Positions 1 through 8,220 of a stretch of 64,000 nucleotides of DNA are shown here, piece by piece. The stretch comes from CAZYBG01 sp964645155. Its GTDB lineage: Bacteria; Pseudomonadota; Alphaproteobacteria; Rhodobacterales; Rhodobacteraceae. The DNA is taken from positions 3,244 to 67,243 of the forward strand of contig CAZYBG010000006.1 in assembly GCA_964645155.1 (NCBI GenBank). Reading direction: 5' to 3'. The translations under genes and the position numbers were made by a program. The notes under the pieces were generated by a model. That model searched no databases, was not told the DNA's origin, and saw nothing but the letters and a program-made list of their open reading frames with translations. Every line of letters starts with the position of its first letter. Positions within the stretch are counted from its first letter, which is position 1.

Positions 1-2
1 CG

Positions 3-212
3 CTGGGCGAGCTTCTGCGGATCGCGCAGCCCGGCGCCCTCCTCGCGCTGTCGGTCAATGCCCGGCACTATGCGGCGGCCGGTTTCGCCGCCGCGCTCGC
101 CGCCCTCGGCCCGCGGATCGAGGGCCTCGCCGTCGACGAGGTGCCGATCTATGCCGGCCTGGGCCCCCATGCCGCCGACCGGGCGCTGGTCCTGCGTTTC
201 CGCAAGTCCTGA
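3..212 (+). CDS. SAM-dependent methyltransferase-like protein, C-terminal fragment
   Basis: Only the last 69 codons are inside the window; the 5' part lies upstream. The frame ends ...LRFRKS followed by TGA. The segment with PGALLALSVNARHY followed by GF and a terminal beta-hairpin-like tail (DRALVLRFRK) resembles the C-terminal half of class I methyltransferases (Methyltransf_11 type, 'LkPGGlla.S.' strand). Because the SAM-binding glycine motif is not visible, the family call is an inference from this short stretch. It converges with the CaiD-like gene, whose stop lies 3 bp further on. Confidence 0.45.
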   Translation: MGELLRIAQPGALLALSVNARHYAAAGFAAALAALGPRIEGLAVDEVPIYAGLGPHAADRALVLRFRKS

Positions 213-214
213 CC

Positions 215-994
215 TCAGCGCCCCTTCCAGACCGGGTCGCGCTTCTCGGCGAAGGCGCGCGCGCCCTCCTTCTGGTCCTCGGACCCGTAGAGGATGTCGA
301 CGCTGGGCAGCTGCCGCCGGGTGATCCGGTTCATCGCGTCCTGGAACGTCCGGTCCTCGGCGTCGCGGACGATCTCCTTGATCGCGGCATAGACCAGCGG
401 CGGCCCAGAGGCGATGAGCCGCGCAAGCTCGCGTGCCCGCTCCATCAGCCGGGCGGCCGGCACCACCTCGTTGACGAGGCCCCAGCGATGCGCCTCGGCG
501 GCATCCATCCAGCGCCCGGTGAACAGCAGCTCCATCGCGATGTGCCACGGGATGCGCTTCGGCAGCTTCACCGAGGCGGCATCGGCCACCGTGCCGGAGC
601 GGATCTCGGGCAGTGCGAAGCTGGCGTGGTCGGCGGCAAGGATCAGGTCGGCCGAAAGCGCCAGTTCCAGCCCGCCGCCGCAGGCGATGCCGTTCACCGC
701 CGCGATCACCGGCTTGTTCAGGTCGCGCAGCTCCTGCAACCCGCCGAACCCGCCGACGCCGTAGTCGCCATCGACGGCATCGCCCGCCGCCGCGGCCTTC
801 AGGTCCCAGCCGGGGCAGAAGAACTTCCCGCCCGCGCCGGTGAGGATCGCGACCCGCAGGTCCGGGTCGTCGCGGAACGCGGCGAAGGTCTCGCCCATGA
901 TCCGGCTGGTGGCGAGGTCGATCGCGTTCGCCTTCGGCCGGTCGAGCGTGACTTCCAGGATGGCGCCGTCGCGCCGGGTCTTGATCGGGCTCAT
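215..994 (-). CDS. caiD: Carnitinyl-CoA dehydratase / enoyl-CoA hydratase family protein
   Basis: A 259-aa crotonase-fold protein that would hydrate or dehydrate a CoA thioester in the cytoplasm. Visible family features are the GKFFCPGWDLKA oxyanion-hole segment near residues 56-67, the second hole segment NGIACGGGLELALSADLI at about 100-117, and the acid region LPEIRSGTV around 128. The sequence closely follows the Rhodobacterales group annotated as carnitinyl-CoA dehydratase (CaiD). Its ATG overlaps the stop of the upstream acyl-CoA synthetase gene (ATGA), so both are co-translated with the acyl-CoA dehydrogenase and thiolase set. Whether the substrate is crotonobetainyl-CoA or another enoyl-CoA cannot be read from the sequence. 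Confidence 0.8.
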   Translation of the reverse strand: MSPIKTRRDGAILEVTLDRPKANAIDLATSRIMGETFAAFRDDPDLRVAILTGAGGKFFCPGWDLKAAAAGDAVDGDYGVGGFGGLQELRDLNKPVIAAVNGIACGGGLELALSADLILAADHASFALPEIRSGTVADAASVKLPKRIPWHIAMELLFTGRWMDAAEAHRWGLVNEVVPAARLMERARELARLIASGPPLVYAAIKEIVRDAEDRTFQDAMNRITRRQLPSVDILYGSEDQKEGARAFAEKRDPVWKGR

Positions 995-3027
995 GTCGCC
1001 TCCCGTATCAGCGCATCCGCCGCGACCGCGCGGGCCGGCGTGCAGATCAGCGGGTTCACCTCAACCTCCTCCACCCGCGCAGCGTTTTCAACGACGTAGC
1101 GCTGCACTGCCAGGACGGCGGCGACCACGGCGCCCCGGTCGGCCGCCGGTCTGCCGCGATAGCCGCCGAGCAGGCGCGCCACCCGCAACCGGCCGAGCGC
1201 CGCCTCGATCTCCGCCGCCGCTGCCGGGACGAGAAGCGAGGCGCTGTCCTCCCAGAGCTCGGCCAGCACGCCGCCGGCCCGGAGCGTCAGGACGAAGCCG
1301 TGCGCGGGGTCCTTGACCACGCCGACCAGCAGCTCGGCCACGCCGCCCGTCACCATCTCCTCGACCAGGAAGGCGGCCGCCGGCATCGCCGCCGCTGCGG
1401 CGCCCACCGCCGCCGCATCCCGAAGACCCAGCGCGACCGCCCCGGCCTCGGTCTTGTGCGCAAAGCCCTCGCCCTTCAGCGCGACCGGGAACCCGATTGC
1501 CGCGGCCGCATCGGCCGCCGCGTCCGCGCCCGCGGCCCGGAGCGCCCTCGGCACGTCAAGCCCGGCCGCCGCCAGCCGCGCCTTGGCCTCCGCCTCGGCG
1601 AGGGTCCGGGCGACGCCGGGCGGCGGGGGCAGAAGAAGCGGAAGCGACGGCGCCGCGGCGGCGCCGATCGCCGCCGCCGCCTCGGCTGCGGCGACCGCCT
1701 CGGCCAGCCCCTGCATCGGCACGACGCCCCCCGCCATCAGCCGCGCCGCGACCTCCTCGGGCAACAGTTCCGGCAGCGTGGCGACCAGCGCCACGTTCCC
1801 CCCGGTCCGCGCCTTCGCCGCCAGCGCGGCCTCGGTCGCGCAGGCCCAGTCGGCGGGGTCGCAGCGATCGGCGCGCGGATAGTCGACGATCAGCAGCGTC
1901 AGCGCGAGCGCGGGGTCCATCATCGCCGCCCAGGCATCGGTCATCCGCGCCGTGTCGCGCCAGATGTAGGTGTTGTAGTCGAGCGGGTTGGCCAGCGCGA
2001 CCATCGGCCCGAGCGCCGCGCGGAGGCCGGCGCGCTGGGCCTCGTTCAGCCCCGGTAAGCTCACCTGCCGTCCGACCGCCGTGTCAGCGACAAGCGACGC
2101 CTCGCCGCCAGAGCAGGAGATCGAGGCGATGCGCCCCGAGGCCAGAGGCCCGCAGACATGGAGCAGCTTCAGCGTCTCGAGGAATTCCGGCAGCGAGGCG
2201 ACCCGCGCGAAGCCCAGCCGCCGGATCAGCGCCGCCGCTCCGGCATCGCCCCCGGCCAGCGAGGCGGTGTGCGACACCGTGGCGGCCCGCGCGGCCTCGG
2301 ACCGGCCGACCTTGAGGACGACGACGGGCACCCGCCGCGCATGCGCCGCCGCCGCAAGGCGTTCCCAGGCGCGCAGGTCGCCGAACCCCTCGACATGCAG
2401 GCCGATCGCCGTGACCCGGCCGTCGGCGAGCAGCGCGGCCGCGATCTCGGCCTGCCCGGTCTGTGCCTGGTTGCCCGCCGTCACCACGTAGCCGATCGGC
2501 AGGGCGCGGCGCTGCATGGTCAGGTTGATCGCGATGTTCGAGGACTGGGTGACGATTGCCACGCCGCGTACGGCGGGCACCAGCCCGTGCTGGTCGGGCC
2601 AGAGCAGCGCCCGGTCGAAGGCGTTGATGAACCCGTAGCAGTTCGGCCCGAGAATCGGCATCGGGCCCGCCGCGGCGAGGAGCGCCCGCTGCAGCGCCGC
2701 GGCCTCGCCATCCTCGGCCTCGGCCTCGGCGAAGCCTGCGGCGAAGCAGGTGGCGCCCCCCGCGCCCATCGCCGAAAGCCCGGCCACGGCCTCGACCGTT
2801 GCCTGCCGGTTGACGCCGACGAAGGCCGCATCCGGCACCCCCGGCAGCGCGTCGAGGCCGCGGAAGGCCGGCACCCCACCCACGTCGGCAGCGGTGGGGT
2901 GCACCGGCCAGACCATGCCCGGAAAGCCAAGCCGGCCAAGCTGCGCCACCACGGCGCGTCCCCAGGCGCCACCGCCGATCACGGCGACACAGGCCGGCCG
3001 GAACAGGCGGGAAAGATCCCGACTCAT
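991..3027 (-). CDS. NDP-forming acyl-CoA synthetase (acetate-CoA ligase family)
   Basis: A 678-aa protein with the single-chain layout of NDP-forming acyl-CoA ligases: N-terminal CoA-binding Rossmann domain (FRPACVAVIGGGAWGRAVV), succinyl-CoA-synthetase-like ligase domains with the GPNCYGFINAF segment and the SHTASLAG phosphohistidine-type motif, then a C-terminal ATP-grasp domain (AIGFPVALKGEGFAHKTEAGAV, EVNPLI). It would activate a carboxylic acid to its CoA ester. The start MSRDLSRLF is preferred over an in-frame start 23 codons upstream, whose extra segment (GGSHGRRPRGGR) looks non-native and lies in an extragenic repeat. Neighbours suggest carnitine- or short-chain acyl-CoA metabolism; the substrate is inferred only from context. 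Confidence 0.8.
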   Translation of the reverse strand: MSRDLSRLFRPACVAVIGGGAWGRAVVAQLGRLGFPGMVWPVHPTAADVGGVPAFRGLDALPGVPDAAFVGVNRQATVEAVAGLSAMGAGGATCFAAGFAEAEAEDGEAAALQRALLAAAGPMPILGPNCYGFINAFDRALLWPDQHGLVPAVRGVAIVTQSSNIAINLTMQRRALPIGYVVTAGNQAQTGQAEIAAALLADGRVTAIGLHVEGFGDLRAWERLAAAAHARRVPVVVLKVGRSEAARAATVSHTASLAGGDAGAAALIRRLGFARVASLPEFLETLKLLHVCGPLASGRIASISCSGGEASLVADTAVGRQVSLPGLNEAQRAGLRAALGPMVALANPLDYNTYIWRDTARMTDAWAAMMDPALALTLLIVDYPRADRCDPADWACATEAALAAKARTGGNVALVATLPELLPEEVAARLMAGGVVPMQGLAEAVAAAEAAAAIGAAAAPSLPLLLPPPPGVARTLAEAEAKARLAAAGLDVPRALRAAGADAAADAAAAIGFPVALKGEGFAHKTEAGAVALGLRDAAAVGAAAAAMPAAAFLVEEMVTGGVAELLVGVVKDPAHGFVLTLRAGGVLAELWEDSASLLVPAAAAEIEAALGRLRVARLLGGYRGRPAADRGAVVAAVLAVQRYVVENAARVEEVEVNPLICTPARAVAADALIREAT

Positions 3028-3060
3028 CGCCCGGCCGCCGCGCGGGCGGCGCCCGTGGGA

Positions 3061-3252
3061 GCCTCCGGCGGGGATATTTGAAGGACGGGGAAGCAACGAA
3101 GCGTTAACCCCGGCATGCGATGGCTGGGCGCGCGGTACAGGCGGGGACGCCGATGACCGCAGACGGGGAAGCCCTCCGGACCCGCCCGTCGGGCCGGGGG
3201 GCGGACCGCCCGTCCCGCCCTTCCCCGTCTTCCAAATATCCCCGCCGGAGGC
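3061..3252. repeat. Inverted pair of 33-bp extragenic repeats
   Basis: Positions 3061-3093 and 3220-3252 are reverse complements of each other at 31 of 33 positions. Each begins GCCTCCGGCGGGGATATTTG and ends in a purine-rich ACGGGGAAG tail; 126 bp separate them. They fill the gap between the acyl-CoA synthetase start and the acyl-CoA dehydrogenase stop. Similar GCCTCCGGCGGG-ATATTT sequences recur at gene borders in Rhodobacterales genomes as far as I recall. I read this as a REP-like extragenic element that could fold into one long hairpin. Confidence 0.7.
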
Positions 3253-3275
3253 ATCTATCTCTTTCTATGCCCCGA

Positions 3276-4436
3276 TCATGCCCCGAGCGGCCGCAGCAGC
3301 TCGCGGCCGATGATGTGGCGCTGGATCTCGCTCGTGCCGTCCCAGATCCGCTCGACCCGGGCGTCGCGCCACCAGCGCTCCAGCGGCAGGTCGTCCATCA
3401 GACCCATGCCGCCATGGATCTGGATCGCGGCGTCGGTGACCCGCGCCAGCATCTCCGAGGCATAGAGCTTGGCGCTCGCGATCTCGCGGTTCGCAGGCAG
3501 GCCGCGGTCGAGCCGGTCGGCGGCGGCGAGCGTCAGGTGGTCGGCCGCGTCGATCCAGGTGATCATGTCGGCGAGCTGGAAGCTCACGCCCTGGAAGCGG
3601 CCGATCTTCTGGCCGAACTGCTCGCGGCTGGCGGCATGGCCCAGCGCCGCGTCGAACACCCGCCGCGCCCGGCCGACGCACATCGCGGCCACCGTGATGC
3701 GGGTGGCGTAGAGCCAGGTGTTCATCACCTCGAACCCGGCCCCGACCTCGCCCAGCACCTGCGCGTCGGGCAGGCGGCAATCATCGAAGTCGAGCACCAT
3801 GTTGCGGTAGCCGCGGTGGCTGACCGAGCGGTAGCCCTCGCGAATGGTGAAGCCGGGCGTGCCGCGGTCCACCAGGAAGGCGGTGATGCGCTTTTTCGGG
3901 CCGGCGGCGGTCTGGTCCTCGCCGGTCGCCGCGAAGACGATGACGAAGTCGGCGTGCTCGGCGCCCGAGATGAAATGCTTGGTGCCGTTCAGCACCCAGT
4001 CGCCGCCGATCCGGCGGGCCGCGCAGGTCATCGACCGGATGTCGGACCCCGCCCCCGGCTCGGTCATGGCGAGCGCGTCCATCTTCTCGCCCCGCACCGC
4101 CGGCAGCAGGTAGCGCGCGCGCTGCTCGCCCGTGCAGGCCATCAGGATGTTCTGCGGCCGGCCGAAGAAGTGGGTCAGCGCCATAGACCCGCGCCCCAGC
4201 TCGCGCTCGACCAGCGCGAAGTCGAGGTGCGAGAGGCCGCCGCCGCCGATCTCCTCGGGGAAATTGCAGGCCCAGAAGCCGAGGGCGAGGGTCCTCGCCC
4301 TGATCGCCTGCGCCAGTTCGGGCCGCACTTCTCCGGCGCGCTCGACCTCGTCCTCGTGGGGATAGATCTCGCGCTCGACGAAGCTCCGCACGGTGGCGGC
4401 GATCATCTCCTGCTCTTCGCTCAGGCCGTACTGCAT
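3276..4436 (-). CDS. Acyl-CoA dehydrogenase
   Basis: A 386-aa flavoprotein of normal family length. Family signature 1 is AMTEPGAGSDI (about residue 134), the mid domain follows, and signature 2 is QIHGGMGLMDDLPLERWWRDAR near 336. The residue that serves as catalytic base in medium-chain acyl-CoA dehydrogenases (Glu in Y-E-G-T) is Asp here (W-D-G-T, Asp366). It would oxidise an acyl-CoA to the enoyl-CoA and pass electrons to ETF. The ATG at 4436 begins the expected MQYGLSEEQ. It is the downstream partner of the thiolase, with 63 bp between them. Confidence 0.85.
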   Translation of the reverse strand: MQYGLSEEQEMIAATVRSFVEREIYPHEDEVERAGEVRPELAQAIRARTLALGFWACNFPEEIGGGGLSHLDFALVERELGRGSMALTHFFGRPQNILMACTGEQRARYLLPAVRGEKMDALAMTEPGAGSDIRSMTCAARRIGGDWVLNGTKHFISGAEHADFVIVFAATGEDQTAAGPKKRITAFLVDRGTPGFTIREGYRSVSHRGYRNMVLDFDDCRLPDAQVLGEVGAGFEVMNTWLYATRITVAAMCVGRARRVFDAALGHAASREQFGQKIGRFQGVSFQLADMITWIDAADHLTLAAADRLDRGLPANREIASAKLYASEMLARVTDAAIQIHGGMGLMDDLPLERWWRDARVERIWDGTSEIQRHIIGRELLRPLGA

Positions 4437-4499
4437 GGCGCCCCTCCCCCGCCCGACGCTAGGCCGGGCCGGGCGGGCCCGCCTAGCCCGTTTGCGACG

Positions 4500-5675
4500 T
4501 CAGACCCGCTCGATGGCAAGCGCAATGCCCTGGCCGCCGCCGATGCACATCGTGATCAGCGCCCGGCGCCCGCCGGTCCGCTCCAGCTCGTGCAGCGCCT
4601 TGACCGTCAGGATCGCCCCGGTCGCCCCGACCGGATGGCCAAGCGCGATCGCGCCGCCGTTGGGGTTCACCCGCGCCGGATCCAGCCCCAGCGCACGGTT
4701 CACCGCGATCGCCTGGGCGGCGAAGGCCTCGTTCGATTCGACCACGTCGAAATCCGCGGCCGCCAGGCCGGTCCGCGCCAGCAGCGTCTCGACCGCCGGG
4801 ACCGGGCCGATGCCCATCACCTCCGGCCGGACGCCGGCATGGGCATGGCCGAGCACCCGTGCCCGGGGCGTCAGTCCGGCCGCCTCGGCGGCCTCCGCCC
4901 GCGCGAGCACCAGCGCCGCCGCGCCGTCGTTGATGCCGCTCGCATTGCCGGCGGTGACCGTTCCGTCCTTCTGGAACGCCGGCTTCAGGCCGGCCAGCGC
5001 CGCGGCGGTGCTCGCCTTGGGGTGCTCGTCGGTGTCGAAGCTGAGGCTGCCCTTCCGGGTCTGCATCTCGACCGGCACGATCTCCTCGCTGAACCGGCCG
5101 GCGGCGATGGCGCTCGCCGCCCGGTTCTGGCTTTCCAGCGCGAAGGCGTCCTGGTCCGACCGGCTGACGGCATGTTCGCGCGCCACGTTCTCGGCGGTCA
5201 CGCCCATGTGCCCGGTGCCGAACGGGCAGTTCAGCGCACCGAGCATCATGTCCATCGCCCCGGTATCGCCCATCTTCTGGCCCCACCGGGCCGCCGGAAG
5301 CGCATAGGGCGCGCGGCTCATGCTCTCGGCGCCGCCGGCCAGCGCGAAATCCGCCTCGCCCAGCATCAGCGCCTGAACCGCCGACACCACCGCCTGCGCC
5401 CCCGAGCCGCAGAGCCGGTTGACGTTCATCGCCGGCACCGTCTCGGGCACGCCGGCCTGCATCGCGGCGATGCGGGCCAGGTACATGTCCTTCGGCTCGG
5501 TGTTGATGACATGGCCGAAGACCACGTGGCCGATCTGCCCGCCCGCGACGCCGGCGCGCTCCAGCGCCGCCCGCGCGGCGATCGTGCCGAGCTCGGTCGG
5601 CGGCACCGCGGCAAGCGCGCCGCCGAAGCTGCCGATGGCGGTGCGGGCGGCGGAGAGGATGACGATGTCGGTCAT
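4500..5675 (-). CDS. Acetyl-CoA C-acyltransferase (thiolase)
   Basis: A 391-aa thiolase, the usual length. The nucleophilic cysteine is Cys89 in NVNRLCGSGAQAV, the catalytic histidine is in GHPVGATGA near 347, and the second cysteine in MCIGGGQG is near 377. The reaction is thiolytic cleavage of 3-ketoacyl-CoA or condensation of two acetyl-CoA. The open frame runs far upstream through other genes, but the real start is the ATG at 5675 beginning MTDIVILSAART. Besides its acyl-CoA neighbours, the cluster includes homogentisate genes that release acetoacetate, so a role in acetoacetyl-CoA cleavage is conceivable (inference). Confidence 0.9.
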   Translation of the reverse strand: MTDIVILSAARTAIGSFGGALAAVPPTELGTIAARAALERAGVAGGQIGHVVFGHVINTEPKDMYLARIAAMQAGVPETVPAMNVNRLCGSGAQAVVSAVQALMLGEADFALAGGAESMSRAPYALPAARWGQKMGDTGAMDMMLGALNCPFGTGHMGVTAENVAREHAVSRSDQDAFALESQNRAASAIAAGRFSEEIVPVEMQTRKGSLSFDTDEHPKASTAAALAGLKPAFQKDGTVTAGNASGINDGAAALVLARAEAAEAAGLTPRARVLGHAHAGVRPEVMGIGPVPAVETLLARTGLAAADFDVVESNEAFAAQAIAVNRALGLDPARVNPNGGAIALGHPVGATGAILTVKALHELERTGGRRALITMCIGGGQGIALAIERV

Positions 5676-5707
5676 GCGCGAGGCCTCCCTGGTCTGCACG
5701 GCCGAGC

Positions 5708-6535
5708 CTAGTCGCGCCCGCAAACCGAGACCAGCGTGATCTCGGGCGGCTGGAAAAGACGCAACGGCACCCCCGAATAGCCGATCCCGCCCGAGACGAT
5801 CAGGTGGCGCCCGCCCTCGCGCACATGCCCCCAGGCGTAGCGTCCGCCATGGCGCGAGGGCGTCAGCGGCCGCCAGCCGAACAGGTTCGCCTGGCCGCCA
5901 TGGGTGTGGCCGCTGATCTGCAGGAAGGCGCGCGGGTCGGCATCGGCGAAGATGTCCGGCTCGTGCGCGACCAAGATCGCCGGCGCCCCGGGCGGCACCG
6001 CGGCGAAGGCCGCATCGGGATCGTGCGCGCCGCCGCGCTCGCCCCGCCGGGGGCGCTGGCTTGCCAGCCCGACCAGCCAGAATCCGCCGCCATGGTCGAG
6101 CCGCACCGCCTGGTTCTCGAGCAGGCGGATCGGCGTCGCGCCGAGTGCCTCGCGCACCGAGTTGCGGGCGTTGCCGCTCGCGCGGGCCAGGGCGCAATCG
6201 GCCCAGTCGTGGTTGCCGAGGACCGCGTGCACGCCAAGCGGCGCCGCCAGCGCCGCCAGCGGCCCGGCGATCTCGGCCGCCGTCGCCCGCCGCGCCGGCA
6301 TCTTCCGGTCGCCGAGGAAGTCGCCGGCGATCACCGTCAGGTCGGGGCGGAGCGCGTTGACCTCGCCGACCAGCCGCGCAACCGCGCCGAGCGGCGTCCA
6401 GGGGCCGCCGACATGCAGGTCCGAGATCACCGCGACCCGCAGGTCGGGCAGCGCCCAGCGGCGGTCGGCGACGCGGTGCTCGACCAGGCCGGCCCGCGCG
6501 TCCCAGGCGACGGGGCGCCTGCGCCAGGGCGTCAC
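5708..6535 (-). CDS. Calcineurin-like metallophosphoesterase
   Basis: 275 aa with the complete metal-binding series: ISDLHVGGPW (about 38-47), AGDFLGDRK (about 70), GNHDWAD (about 108), VAHEPD, and SGHTHGGQ near 205. This order is typical of YkuE/LpxG-like phosphoesterases that act on membrane or nucleotide phosphoesters. No clear signal peptide is visible. The start is GTG; it overlaps the stop of maiA (GTGA), so the gene is translationally coupled to the tyrosine-catabolic genes upstream. The substrate is unknown. Confidence 0.8.
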   Translation of the reverse strand: MTPWRRRPVAWDARAGLVEHRVADRRWALPDLRVAVISDLHVGGPWTPLGAVARLVGEVNALRPDLTVIAGDFLGDRKMPARRATAAEIAGPLAALAAPLGVHAVLGNHDWADCALARASGNARNSVREALGATPIRLLENQAVRLDHGGGFWLVGLASQRPRRGERGGAHDPDAAFAAVPPGAPAILVAHEPDIFADADPRAFLQISGHTHGGQANLFGWRPLTPSRHGGRYAWGHVREGGRHLIVSGGIGYSGVPLRLFQPPEITLVSVCGRD

Positions 6536-7161
6536 CCGGGCGCCTGGCGATCGGGGTGGGCGGCGGCGAAGGCGGGCAGCGCGCCCAGCCGCGCCGCGAT
6601 CTCCGCGGCCCGCGGGAAGCCCGCGGCGTCCACCCCCCAGCGCGCTGCATTGTAGAGTTGCGGGACGAGGACGATGTCGGCGAGGCCGACCGCGTCGCCG
6701 TGGCAGTAGCGGCCGCCGGCCCCCAGCATCCGCTCGAAGGCGGCCAGCCCACGGCCGATGAAGTGCTGCATCCAGCCCTCTGTGGTGATCCCGCCGGAAG
6801 ACCGCTCGACCGCGAAGCGCACGACCGACAGGTTGCAGACCGGATGGATGTCCATCGCGATGACATGGGCGAGGGCGCGGACCCGCGCGCGGCCGGCCGC
6901 ATCGGCGGGCAGCCAGCCCGCGCCGCGGGTCTCGTCGAGGTAGTCGAGGATGGCGAGCGACTGGGTCAGCACCAGGCCGTCGATCTCGAGCGTGGGGACA
7001 AGGCCCTGCGGGTTCCGCGCAAGGTTCTGCGCCTCCCTGTGCTCGCCGGTCAGCAGGTTGACCGGCACCGACCGCCAGTCGAGCCCGAGCAGGTTGAGCC
7101 CGATCCGCACCCGGTAGGCGGCCGACGACCGCCAGTAGTCGTAGAGGACGGCCGCGCTCAC
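6532..7161 (-). CDS. maiA: Maleylacetoacetate isomerase (zeta-class GST)
   Basis: 209 aa, the usual length for zeta-class glutathione transferases. The N-terminal thioredoxin fold carries the hallmark SSAAYRVRIGLNLLGL, followed by NPQGLVPTLEIDG and the SLAILDYLDE helix. The C-terminal helical domain has ADIVLVPQLYNA. It isomerises maleylacetoacetate to fumarylacetoacetate with glutathione, the step between HmgA and FahA, both encoded 6-10 kb away. The start is a GTG at 7161 overlapping the stop of the MarR gene (GTGA); the upstream in-frame extension is frame shadow. Confidence 0.92.
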   Translation of the reverse strand: MSAAVLYDYWRSSAAYRVRIGLNLLGLDWRSVPVNLLTGEHREAQNLARNPQGLVPTLEIDGLVLTQSLAILDYLDETRGAGWLPADAAGRARVRALAHVIAMDIHPVCNLSVVRFAVERSSGGITTEGWMQHFIGRGLAAFERMLGAGGRYCHGDAVGLADIVLVPQLYNAARWGVDAAGFPRAAEIAARLGALPAFAAAHPDRQAPG

Positions 7162-7589
7162 CGGCCGATCAGGCGGTTGACCGCGGCATCGAAGCCCGAC
7201 GGGTCGCCGAGGCGCGCGTGCAGCTCGGCCTGGTAGGCGCCGGCGACGTCGGCGAGTTCTGCCATCATCTCCTGGCCGAGCGCGGTCAGGCGCAATTCGA
7301 CCAGCCGCCGGTCGGCCGGATTGACCCGCTTCTCGACATAGCCGGCCGCCTCCAGCCGGGCGGCCGCGCGGCTCACCTTCGACTTGTCCATGTCGACGCG
7401 CGCGTGGATCTCGCGCACGCTGACGGCGCCGGCCTGCGACAGATGCGCGACCACCCGCCATTCCGGCACCGTGATGCCGAACCGGCCGCGGTAGCGCGTG
7501 GCGAACTCGCGGCTGAGCCGCCCGGCCAGCACGTTCAGCCGGTAGGGCAGGAAGGCGTCGAGGGCGAAGGGGGTGGTGGTCTCCGGCAC
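7158..7589 (-). CDS. MarR-family regulator, probable homogentisate-pathway repressor
   Basis: 143 aa from a GTG at 7589 (VPETTTPFALDAF). A longer frame from 7628 would put the 18-bp operator inside the coding sequence, so the shorter start is preferred. The winged helix is clear: VPEWRVVAHLSQAG, VSVREIHARVDMDKSKVSRAAARLEAAGYVEKR, then the wing NPADRRLVELRLT. It is translationally coupled to maiA. A perfect palindrome directly upstream recurs in the hmgA promoter, so I infer that it represses itself, maiA and hmgA and is relieved by a pathway intermediate; an HmgR-like role. Confidence 0.85.
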   Translation of the reverse strand: MPETTTPFALDAFLPYRLNVLAGRLSREFATRYRGRFGITVPEWRVVAHLSQAGAVSVREIHARVDMDKSKVSRAAARLEAAGYVEKRVNPADRRLVELRLTALGQEMMAELADVAGAYQAELHARLGDPSGFDAAVNRLIGR

Positions 7590-7605
7590 TGGACGGGCCC
7601 CGGCA

Positions 7606-7623
7606 TTGTTGCATCTGCAACAA
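7606..7623. promoter_or_regulatory. 18-bp palindromic operator upstream of the MarR gene
   Basis: TTGTTGCA-TC-TGCAACAA is a perfect 8-bp-arm palindrome with a 2-bp spacer. It ends 17 bp upstream of the preferred GTG of the MarR gene. The same core, GTTGCA-N2-TGCAAC, occurs in the hmgA promoter at 13551-13568, which supports use by one MarR dimer. Confidence 0.8.
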
Positions 7624-7643
7624 GCCACGGATTCGGGGTGGAA

Positions 7644-8114
7644 TCAATTCCGCCCGGCATAGGCATCGGTACCGTAGAGCGGGACGGTGGAGATCGCCAT
7701 CTTCGCCGATCCCTCGGTCAGTTCGGCCGCGTGGACGAGGTAGACGAGCGCCTGGTTGTTCTCGTCGAAGATCCGCTTGACGCGGAGCGACTTGAACACC
7801 AGCGAGCGGCCCTCGCGGAACACCTCCTCGCCCTCGGCGCTGACCTCGATGTCGCCGATGACGATCGGGCCGGTCTGGCGGCAGGCGATCGAGGCGTTCG
7901 ACGGGTCCTCGAACCAGTTGCCCTGGCTCAGCCGGTCGACGAGGCTGCGGTCGAAGTAGGCGATGTGGCAGGTGACGCCCTGGACCTCGGGGTCCTGCAG
8001 CGCCTCGATGACGATGTCGTTGCCGATCCAGTCGACGCCGACCTCGCCGATCTGTTCGGCGCCGGCGGCGGCGGGAAGGGCGAGAAGGAGCGGGAGGGCA
8101 TATGCGCGGATCAT
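7644..8114 (-). CDS. creA: CreA family periplasmic protein
   Basis: 156 aa beginning MIRAYALPLLLALPAAAGA, a short signal peptide with an Ala-Gly-Ala cleavage region, then EQIGEVGVDWIGNDIVIEALQDPEVQGVTCHI. The order VTCHI... ACRQTGPI... SLVFKSLRVKRI... AISTVPL matches Escherichia coli CreA. Two cysteines (CHI and ACRQ) are conserved and may form a disulfide. CreA is periplasmic and its biochemical role is unknown. An in-frame start 17 codons upstream is rejected because it precedes the signal peptide. Confidence 0.88.
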   Translation of the reverse strand: MIRAYALPLLLALPAAAGAEQIGEVGVDWIGNDIVIEALQDPEVQGVTCHIAYFDRSLVDRLSQGNWFEDPSNASIACRQTGPIVIGDIEVSAEGEEVFREGRSLVFKSLRVKRIFDENNQALVYLVHAAELTEGSAKMAISTVPLYGTDAYAGRN

Positions 8115-8220
8115 GGCGCCGCAACGCCGGACCGCCGCGGCGGTTCCCGACACGCCGCGTCGCATCGACGCTTTCCGCGGCCGGGCCGGCGGCCTAGGCT
8201 CGGCGGCGGGAGGACATGCG

